Assembly (NCBI RefSeq): GCF_022539665.2
Contig: NC_081339.1
Location: 3,100,017 to 3,164,016, forward strand
Direction: 5' to 3'
Length of the DNA: 64,000 bases
DNA from: Daphnia carinata
Lineage: Eukaryota > Arthropoda > Branchiopoda > Diplostraca > Daphniidae
Both the position numbers and the translations under genes were made by a program. Shown here piece by piece: positions 47,867 through 57,287 of the stretch (the first letter of the stretch is position 1; each line of letters begins with the position of its first letter). A model generated the notes under the pieces. The model did not search any database and was not told the origin of the DNA. It was given only the letters and a program-made list of their open reading frames with translations.

Positions 47867-48341
47867 TTATGCCATGGTCTGAAGTGTAGACTTGCGTCTT
47901 ACTTCACGACACCAATCCATTCAAATATAACAGTCTAGGTTAATTGATAAATTCAATCAAACAAAGAGCATTAAAAGAAATGCTTACCTTTTTAGTGGTG
48001 AATGGCACATTCTCAGGCTGATCGGGTACTTCCAGTGCCATCTTGCTAATGTGATCGTTGAGATGCTTTTTGTCCATTTTGCCAGTGGCCTTCCGATCGC
48101 AGTGATAATTGCTTCGCTGATCAGGTGGTATGAATTGGTCCTATAAATATGTCGTAATAAATAAAAAAAATTAAATAACAAAAGACTGTACATTTGGAAA
48201 GCCTTCGTTATCACGCACATCAGGGTCTACTTCTTTGGATAGCATTTCCAACTCCTCGGCCGACAGTTGATTAAGAAGATCATCAACATCGATGTCGTCT
48301 TCATCTCTCGGGGCTTTTTCGTTGGCAGTTTTAGACGTCAT
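47867..48341 (-). CDS. Tropomodulin N-terminal-like short protein
   Basis: Model (coding order): 48341-48219, 48140-47988, 47878-47867; 95 residues. Tropomodulins cap actin pointed ends. Their N-terminal half has tropomyosin- and actin-binding helices and the C-terminal half is a leucine-rich-repeat cap. Here DDIDVDDLLNQLSAEELEML matches the first tropomyosin-binding helix, and QFIPPDQRSNYHC plus ATGKMDKKHLNDHI and ALEVPDQPENVPF match the following actin-binding segment. The expected next part (leucine-rich repeats) is absent on the minus strand down to the globin gene. The third exon gives only Thr-Met-Ala and a stop, with AATAAA about 50 bp later. Either a genuine truncated paralogue or a fragment of a gene rearranged here. 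The last exon is the least certain. Confidence 0.65.
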
Positions 48342-50293
48342 GGCTAGATTGCAGGTAGACGGCCCTATAAGAAGAGACAAAACAGTCACGTGTGGCCACA
48401 CAGAGTCGCGGGCGGATTCGAAAATAGTTGGCCAATCATCAAACTGGCCTTTGCGCGTAAACTTAAAAATCGAAGCTGTTTGGGAAACTGGCCAAGTCCT
48501 TCCACATCATTCCTTTTTATCCCCCTTCGCAAAGGTTACAGCTCACATTCGTGCTGGATGCTCATACCCAATCAATTTATTTGCCATCCGCCTCATTCAT
48601 TGCAATACAACGCCATTGTTTGAATTGCGTTCAAATGGCTCTATGCTCTTTACGGTCGTCTCATCAACTAGAAGAGATGGGATGATCTTTCATCTTTTTG
48701 CATGATAATTAAGAATAAAAAATACACAGTCTCATAGCAATGCCTTCAGCTGGATAAAACAGACGCTTGCGAATGGACTTGGAAGAATGTCCACACAATT
48801 CAGGCAAGACGCCAGATAAACAAGTTGGCTGGGCCAGTCCAACGAAACAAACATGACAATGGGTGTTAAAAGAGAGCCAAGGGCTGGATCAGTTGGCCAA
48901 TGCTGGACGACTAACAAGTGAATGCTTTTTCTTTTTTTATTCAGGGACTAGGGGACTTGTGCGACGCTTTTTCTGTCACATACGTCGCATAGTCAAGTGG
49001 GAATGGTTATTTTAAGTGGGATCTTTCTTGGCGCTACGTTCCTGATTCTCTGGCGCAAATGAACATTCCCCTCTCCCCACTTGCGGGTTGTCACAAATAA
49101 AAAAAAAAAAAGGCAGCAATGCGGAAGGAGATGAATTTTTATCAACTGACGCTGCTATATCGTGTTTATTGCTGGACGAAATGTAATAGTAATGTATAAT
49201 GTACGTATACATGTTCACTTGAAAAGCCCATGTGTCTTTTTGCGCTGAATAATTCACGATCGTTAAACAAGCGCACTTATAATTTCACTATACTGGGTGG
49301 GGCACTATAGGAGACACTTCCGGAACGCGGGAAGCTTTAAATGAAACGGAATGAAGAAAGAGTATGAGCCTATACTTATTTAACGTCATCCGAGAATTAA
49401 AATAAGAGGAAATGATTAATTTTGATAATATAGTACCGTGAATCTATTGGTCCACTTGACGATTTTTCAGTTATGAGCAATAAGATGAAGCGGCTATGAA
49501 GGCAATCAACACACGCACATGGAATTGAATGCATAAATTAACGCATCCAGAGGGAAGAATGTTTTCAACTTCCTATCTCAGCGGTCCGTCACGTACTGCG
49601 TGCTATTCTTCTTCGAAAAGAAACAGACAACAACGCCAAGTCGAGCTGTCCCGGGAATTCGACAAAGCTTCGTTCCAGTATTGGAAGAATGCGGTGAAAA
49701 TGCGTGAAACGCACCTGATAATATAAATCGAATTAAATTAGTGTTTAATGTTGTTTTTTTTTACTTTTTTTTTGTAATGCAAAGTAATGCTATCATATGT
49801 AGGTTCTATTCTGTATTGGACTTGTTTCCTACATGCACCTCATTTTTATTATTGGTTTGTTAGTCCTTTATGCAATTCAGATTTATCGGCCAGTTGGCAA
49901 ACTATGAGTAATGAATGATAGGCTTTTAACTGTTCCATACGGATTCAACTGGAGACATGCTGGAACGCGAGACAAGTATAACTTCATTCGATTTCAGCGA
50001 TAACGTTTAGAAAAACAAAAAGAAAAAGGCGGCCATCATGGAATTTGTTTAATCCCCCTTCCCCTTAGTACCTAAAAGAAAATTGCAGTTTTTCGGAATC
50101 GACGATACAAAAAGATGTAAATGAAAAACTAATTAAGTGTTTATAGGGCTAAACGTTAAAAAAGCACTCGGGGCGATACAACAGGTGGAATGGTCTTTTT
50201 GCGTACCCTAACCACCAACCTCAGCATTTCCCTTTTGTTCGAGTTTCACAAATGGCGTCGTACCTGTAGAAAGGGTTAGGGTAAGAATCATTG
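48342..50293. other. Intergenic, no gene supported
   Basis: No supportable exon. It should include the tropomodulin-like promoter just above 48341. Overlapping open frames at 48292-48705 mostly mirror that gene's first exon on the opposite strand. Confidence 0.5.
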
Positions 50294-50395
50294 TGACATC
50301 ATACCTTCGTCATGTGTAGCCGCCGGGCTAAAGAGTTGCATCAGGGTGAAACGAAATCGTTTAAAAACGAGGTAACTTACACAGATAAAGTCAGT
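50294..50395 (+). promoter_or_regulatory. Promoter of tyrosine-rich family copy 4
   Basis: A diverged version of the family module: TGACATCA (50294-50301) in place of TTACGTCA, CAGGGTGA at 50342-50349, a TATA-like TTTAAAAA at about 50360-50367 and TCAGT at 50391-50395. The upstream word GGTAAGAATCATTG corresponds to GGTAAGAATATTG in copies 2 and 3. Confidence 0.65.
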
Positions 50396-50488
50396 CGACT
50401 AAGCCTCTTCGATCCAGCAAGAGCCCAGTTGTTAAAGAGTTTCAATTGTCTTGCTTCAAAGTATCTGTTTGATCCAAGCTGCGCCAAA

Positions 50489-52535
50489 ATGGGTAAAGTA
50501 TATAGTTTATATTATGTGTGATTAACGTCATGTCATGTCTGTTCTAGTTTGTTTTTTTACCTGTTGGGTTGTTGGCATAGCATTTTGTGTCATTTATCGA
50601 GTTGACGAAATGCTATGGTTAGACACGAGAGCTAATTGTTATGTTTTGGCGTTAGGCTGCACCAGCATTGCGATGCTGTTGGCTGTTTTGCTGATAGCTG
50701 GATCAACCGGTGGTGTGCCGATGGGTTCGTCTTCATCTGGGTACGGTAGTTATTCTTACCAAACAACCACTGCTGCCCCGTACTACACCACGACGTATGC
50801 AGCTCCAACATACTACACCACAAAGGCGCCCGAGTACTACACCACGACGTATGCAGCTCCAACATACTACACTACAAAGGCGCCCGAGTACTACACCACG
50901 ACGTATGCTGCTCCTACTTACTACACGACAAAGGCCCCCGAGTACTACACCACGACGTATGCTGCTCCTACTTACTACACGACAAAGGCCCCCGAGTACT
51001 ACACCACGACGTATGCTGCTCCTACTTACTACACGACAAAGGCCCCCGAGTACTACACCACGACGTATGCTGCTCCTACTTACTACACGACAAAGGCCCC
51101 CGAGTACTACACCACGACGTATGCTGCTCCTACTTACTACACGACAAAGGCCCCGGAGTACTACACAACGACGTATGCAGCTCCAACATACTACACTACA
51201 AAGGCGCCGGAGTACTACACCACGACGTATGCAGCTCCAACATACTACACTACAAAGGCGCCCGAGTACTACTCTACACCGAGCTATTACACAGAGGCGC
51301 CAGTGTATTACACAACCTACGCTAATCCAAGCTACTATACTGAAGCTCCCGCCTACTATACCTCAAAGGCTCCTGAGTATTATACCACAACGTACGCTTC
51401 TCCAGCTTACTACACCGAGTCCACGAAATACTACTCTGCTCCGAGTTACACAACTGTGTCGTACTACACCACGACCGAGGCGCCCAAGTACTACGTGGCT
51501 CCAACATACTACACAGCAGCTGCCCCGTCTTATTACGCTGAGCCGACATACTACGCTGCCCCAAGTTATTACACAACAGCTGCTCCCTCGTACTACGTGG
51601 AACCTACTTACTACACAACTTATGCTGCCCCGTCTTACTACACAGAGGCTCCTCAATACTACACTACGAAGGCTGCTGAATACTACACCACAACTGCCGC
51701 TCCAGCCTATTACAGTGAGGCTCCGCAATACTACACTACAAAGGCTCCCGAGTACACGACATATGCTGCGCCAAGCTACTATACCGAGCCTCCTATGTAC
51801 TACACCACGACATACGCCGCTCCAGTTTACTACACCGAAGCTACCAAGTATTACTCAGCCCCAAGTTACTACCAGACAGAGGCTCCACAATACACAACAA
51901 CGTATGCTGCCCCAAGCTATTATACGGAACCACCGATGTACTACACCACCACGTATGCGGCTCCGGTTTACTACACAGAAGCTCCGCAATATTACACCAC
52001 AAAGGCTACTGAATACTACACGACTAAAGCCCCGGAGTATTACACACAGAAGGCAGAATACTACACCACAACGTACGCTGCCCCGGCTTACTACACCGCT
52101 GCACCAAAGTATTACCAGACCGAGGCTCCACAATACTACACTACAAAGGCTGCTGAATACTACACCACAACGTATGCTGCCCCAAGCTACTATTCCGAGG
52201 CCCCGAAGTACTACACTACCACCTATGCTGCCCCGGCTTATTACACCGAGGCGCCACAGTACTACACGACAAAGGCTGCTGAATACTACACAACTAAAGC
52301 CCCGGAGTACTACACAAAAAAAGCTGAATACTACACCACAACGTACGCTGCTCCAACTTACTACACTGAGGCAACCAAGTATTACCAAACTGAAGCTCCA
52401 AAATACTACACGACAAAAGCGCCAGAATATTACACTACTACCTACGGCACACCCAGTTACTACACTGAGGCTCCAGTCTACTACACAACTTATGCTGCAC
52501 CGTCCTACTACACTGAGGCTACCAAATACTACTAG
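50489..52535 (+). CDS. Tyrosine/threonine-rich secreted repeat protein, copy 4
   Basis: Exons 50489-50492 (ATGG) and 50656-52535; 627 residues. The signal peptide-like start MGCTSIAMLLAVLLIAG is followed by GYGSYSYQ and then nine head-to-tail 18-residue units YYTTTYAAPTYYTTKAPE (about 50779-51270). Later units diverge (SYYTEAP, KYYVAP, EYYTQKAE). Several of the nine units are almost identical at the DNA level (54-bp period), including synonymous positions, so the array was expanded or homogenised recently. The +1 frame is also open from 50710 to 52581 (T/P/R/Q/L-rich), as are long minus-strand frames. I regard these as shadows of the repeat. Function is unknown; secreted structural role inferred from composition. 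Confidence 0.88.
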
Positions 52536-54700
52536 CTGCTTCGTGGGTATGCCAAAAAAATGTTCACTTGTTCGTTACTAAGTTAAACATATGTACGATA
52601 GTTTTTGAATTTTGGTTAATCGCTATGCCACATTATTCCTCCGCTAGTCATTCCCATGGAATACGGTTACGAAATATGCTCAATAAAGTATTTATTCGAT
52701 TAGGAAAATTCGTTATCAATTACATCTGTTGAATGTTATTCCACGTAAGTAACAGTGACCTATTGGAGTCATTACTCAACTCAATTTTTTGGATGTGGGT
52801 AAACTCATTTCATTTTGTTTTGCTCCGCTGTTTTTCTTGCCGCTTTGCTTTCAGGTGAAATAATTACGAGATGCCTACACGTTTGCTACGAAGTGCACAT
52901 CGCTTGAAAGAACTGCGTCGATGTAGTTCTGACGTCAAAGTACGATGGCATTCGAATTGCATCGCCTACGATATCATCTTTAGCTGCGGTTACTATGCAT
53001 TCAATAACTGTTGAATTTCATTTAAATGTTAGGCGATCGTACATCTGTCGCAAACATTGTAAGGCTTGCATGACAATTAGGATTTGATTGGACAGCAAAC
53101 CCTAGGTAAATTTTGATCCGCAATGTTAACTATCTTTGCCAATTTCAATTGCCAGTTAGACGCGCCCGATACTTCAACGAGATGGTCTCATTAGCGGTGG
53201 ACCCAGGAAGTACTCAACATCCGACTGTTACTTTAAGTCGAACACTTGTCGTTAACGACGGCGGCCACGGGCGATTGAGCTAGGAGCTAGCTGTCATGGT
53301 TTCGTGAAGTATAGCTAATGTTGAAGAGGCTCTAGACACGTAAATAGTTAAATTACAGGTGTAAACATGAGCAACAGTCTGCTGAAATCTTTTTTTCGTA
53401 TTTTTTTTATTGGAATTATCTGCTCTTTAAATGAAATAGGCACTTTGAATACGTCGAACTTCTGTACTTCTGAAAGCCGATTTGCATACATCTGTTTCGG
53501 CAGCCCAACAGGCTTCATTTTCTAGTGAATATTCATGAAAATTCAGGTAGTTAACCTATAGGTCGTTTACTTTTGACCTTAACATTATTGATTTCATACT
53601 GTTTTAGGTGTCTGCAGACTGCACACGAAACGGCCTACATGTGCCAGGTCTTGTATAGGATCTTTTGATGCCACTTCCTCAACCTGAAAAAGAAAACAAT
53701 GGCTTTGTGGCTAGTAATAAGGTTAGTCCTTGGTTTCAACAATGAAAGCTTCTCTCTTAAATGGGCCTTGGTGGACATGAAACAAGCTCTTACGGCTGCA
53801 CATTGCGCCAGAGAGTTTGCTATTTACTTTGAGCTGAAGTTGCGAGTTCTTTTCAGCATTGATCGCCGTGAGTGACCAGCACTCAGCAACTCTTATCATG
53901 CAGCTAACCTTATACTGTGATGTATGGCTTTTACAGTTGCACGTGAAACTAGATTGAGGTGCATTTTTTTCGGCTGGAAAGTGTGTTGAATACTAGATAC
54001 ACACGCACACGCGAGTGTTGGCAAACAGAAGAGCCCGCACATCATGTTGCCGAGCTTTGTTTTACGCCATTATATTTTCTATTCAAACTAATTTAATGTA
54101 AAAGGGAGAAAGCTTGGCTGTCTCGCGATGAGGACCTGTTATCAGCCACTGACTTTGATTTAGATGGCCGCAGACTGCTGGCCTTGTGTGGCATGCCTCC
54201 CTCCATGACGTACGGTAATCAAGTTGTTATATCGCAATCTAAATTCTTTGTTCTATTATTAATATGCATTAAGGCTTCAGGCATCCTTTGGATATAGGCT
54301 GCGAGATGCATGCTCTGGATCCGTATGTATAGCCTAACGAATGATTTAAAAAAATTTCGAATAGTGGAGTTTAATGCAAATAATGTAAATCGACAATGGA
54401 TTTGGTGTGTTACTATATATTCGTCTAGCTCGAGGACAAATCATTTGAAAATGTTTGTTATTCCGCTTTTGCTTAACTGCACGCAATTTCACATTGCCTC
54501 TATAATGATGTCATTAAAGCTGAAGTATTCCTATATACTTTATTTCTTTCCATTTTTCACTTAGAGAAAAAGCATCGTCTCCAGCTATAGCAAGTCATGT
54601 CTTGTTAGTATTCCTTTTTTTCCTGATTTTTCTGGATGCGCACTATAACTTGTCGGGCCGACGGCGTCAAGTGTTTCGGCGCAGCGAAACAACTGCATAA
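52536..54700. other. Intergenic, possible decayed coding patches
   Basis: No intact gene. Short open patches (about 53157-53283 and 53640-53870) look faintly coding but do not join in frame and are not recognised. An AATAAA at about 52682 may be the polyadenylation signal of copy 4. Confidence 0.4.
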
Positions 54701-54829
54701 CGACGTCAGCGCATGAAATTGCTTGGAGTGAAGCTCGTGACGTAAGAGCGATGGGACCTGTATATAAAGACACCCAACCGCTCTGCTTTCGAATGTTCAC
54801 GGAAGTCCTCTGCAGCCTGTATTCTACAG
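54700..54829 (+). promoter_or_regulatory. Promoter and 5' UTR exon of the proctolin-like gene
   Basis: TATATAAA at 54761-54768 is preceded by two CRE-like half-palindromes, GACGTCAG (about 54702) and TGACGTAA (about 54738). CREs are common in neuropeptide promoters. The untranslated first exon ends CTACAG|GTAGGT at 54829 and splices to 54986, 18 nt before the first ATG. Confidence 0.7.
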
Positions 54830-55003
54830 GTAGGTTGAAAAATAATTAATATTATGTTCTTCATTCATAAAACTTTGTAGCGCAAAGTTATTGTTGATCG
54901 ATTGAATGTTCTGTAATCAATGTCTTTTACGTATTTATGTTGAATTTGATGTGTGTAATGGAGTAAATTGTTATGTGTATTGCAGTATAGGTCTATTTAA
55001 ATC

Positions 55004-55461
55004 ATGTTGAAATCGATTTCAATGAAGACACTTGTTACGCTGCTGGTGGCGTGTTTCATTTTGATGGCATCGTCACCAAACTTGAGGGGAGCTGAAGCTC
55101 GTTATCTTATGACTCGATCTGATCCATTGCTGTCACCCGTTGGTCCTCCTTACGGCAAAGATCCACGTTTTGATCGCCTCTACGACATCATTACAAAGGT
55201 GATTTTGTTCATTTCGAATTTATTAAGGATCCCGTCGTGTTTTACTTCAACAAGGGTTATTAGATGCACCTTAAAAGCGGTTAGAATTAGAATGGTTTTC
55301 TGTGTGTTGTACATTCTCACTAGTATACGATTGTAGAATACTAATATTCTAATAGAAAATGGCATTTTTTACTGGTTAATTGCAAATCTTTTCAGCTTCT
55401 TCGAAATGGCGGTGGCGACTTGGAATACCAAATCAAAAGTCAGCTTGACAATGGACCGTAG
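55004..55461 (+). CDS. Proctolin-like neuropeptide precursor (RYLMT)
   Basis: Exons 55004-55198 and 55396-55461 give 86 residues. Proctolin (RYLPT) is a myotropic arthropod neuropeptide acting through a GPCR. Its precursors place the pentapeptide directly after the signal peptide and before an Arg. Here a signal peptide (MKTLVTLLVACFILMAS...) ends GAEA and is followed by RYLMT-R-S-D-P, the same layout with Met for Pro at position 4. The rest (GPPYGKDPRFDRLYDIITKL, then a Gly-rich tail ending LDNGP) has no cysteines, as in other proctolin precursors. Either the first Met or the one at codon 7 could be the start. An unrelated secreted peptide is possible, but position and flanking residues support proctolin. 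Confidence 0.75.
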
Positions 55462-56492
55462 GCAACTGAGAGAAGACTTGCTATCCTTGTCCTACATCTG
55501 CGGACGTTGTAAATTCTTCGTTGGTCACAAAACCGCTTATCTATTCTTCACTTTGTTTGTTTGTTTTTTTCGCACGAAAGTTTACTGCAAAATCAGCCAA
55601 AAAGCAGTACGAGCTTTGTCTTTTGTTGAGCACGATATTAGATTGCTCTTTCCGTTTGAGGGTAGAAACTCTCTGAAAATCGTAATTGAAATCAAAACAT
55701 ATTATCGGCTTTAGTATGTAACTCTTTCGCTAATTGGAAAGTCAAACGGAAGAAAGAGAAAGAAATCGCAAATACACGTTGATAATTCAAATGAAGCACA
55801 ACTGGGATTGAGCTATGCGACAAAAGTGTAAAACATTTCCAACTTAATTTCCTACATTTAAATCGTCTATCGCGGTGGGCCAAAGTATGGTAAAGGAATT
55901 TGAGTCATTCCGCAAACCATATACAAATTTATGTGTTTAGTGGTTTGTGTTGCAATTTGACATTCCTCCCTTTGTCGTGTAACTTGATATGGCGCAGCCC
56001 AGCGCAACGCTGTACCGTAAACAAATAAAAATCGTGTTCACACATAAAGTGTGAAGTGACATCATAAGCATGATATTTGAAAGGCTTTTCGTGATATCAG
56101 TTGGCCGGAATTAAGTGTTTTGTTAGCGTGATGATGGCAAATGTCTAATTACGTTAATCAGCTTGCATTTTAAAATTTTTCTGAACAACGTATTCTTGGT
56201 TAAATCACAGTTCGTTACGTCAACATCATCAGGTATTCCTTAATTTCCTAATAAAAATTCTAATGGTTGAAAAATGCATGATTGCCAATATTTTACCAGG
56301 TCAATCGTTATGCTGCCATTTTCCATCCGGATATCACGTTAGCAGTTTGACTTCTTCCAAACAACAAATCAAAACATTGAGCGATAACCTTTACTTAACT
56401 GGTTATAAGATACGGCCACGTCAGCTCTCAACTTCAACAGTTCCACTTTACTACGCAGAGCCACGAAAGTTATCGATACATTTGGCAACGAA
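55462..56492. other. Intergenic, no gene supported
   Basis: Spacer between the proctolin-like gene and the cysteine-rich secreted gene. No exon or RNA gene is supported. Confidence 0.5.
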
Positions 56493-56930
56493 ATGCGCAC
56501 ACTGACAGCATTGATGTTGCTCGTAATATTGGGTAAGTTGTGATTTCAATATTCAATTCAACAGATTTTGTGTATTTCTTTATTGAAATGCGTAGTGCAA
56601 GCAAGCAACGGTTTAAACCCTTGTTCTGCGGCGAAGATGTGGGAGGCCTACAACGAAATGAAAGCCGCCAATTGCCGAAACTGCGACCGTTATTTTCATT
56701 GCATCGGAAACTATCGAGCCGTTAAGGATTGCAGCGGCCCGTTGAGGAGATCCACTGCCACCTTCATCAGCAACTTGCGTGAATGGACCGATGGATTTAA
56801 GGATTCGGGAAATAATTCCGTGGAGGACCAGAAAGCCAACAACCACGGCCGCCATGGCAAAGATTGCGGCATCTACCTGAGAAAAGTGCGATGCGCCTAT
56901 CGACCAAGTAACAAAAAATGCCAATGGTGA
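56493..56930 (+). CDS. Secreted cysteine-rich protein, family not recognised
   Basis: Exons 56493-56532 and 56596-56930 (63-bp intron) encode 124 residues. The start MRTLTALMLLVILVQAS is a signal peptide. The mature part has eight cysteines in the order NPC, NCRNCDRYFHC, KDC, KDC, VRC, KKC, enough for four disulfides. It also contains a conserved-looking stretch REWTDGFKDSGNNSVEDQ and a His/Arg patch NNHGRHGKDC. I cannot name the family; candidates are a secreted digestive, immune or ligand-like protein. It is followed by the convergent SANS-like gene. Confidence 0.75.
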
Positions 56931-57287
56931 AAACTGGCTCTTTTTAAACCTACATATAACGTAGCTAACGAGTAGTATAGTGATTATTATGGGTAGTAAG
57001 CTGCGGGCTGTTTAGAGAGATAGAATTGAAAAACAATATAAAAAAAGTTTGCACAGCTTAGTTGGTTGTTATTAAATTCAAATCACGTAACGTCATTCAG
57101 CTGATTGAATTCCAGAAGTAGTACCAAGGCTTTTCACGAAAGAGGTATGTATCATAATTCACTACACACATTCGTATAAACCGTTAAGTGTATTCAGCTT
57201 AATAGTTCTAGTGATATAGTATGTGAGTAATCAAAATTGGTTTGCGTTGTTTATTTTTTTAAAGAAAAATTAGAAACAAAAAAAAAG

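Noticed and set aside
50710-52581. 623-codon alternative frame over copy 4
   Set aside because: It lacks a signal peptide and the family structure and begins inside the coding exon of the real gene. Kept only as a finding about frame openness.
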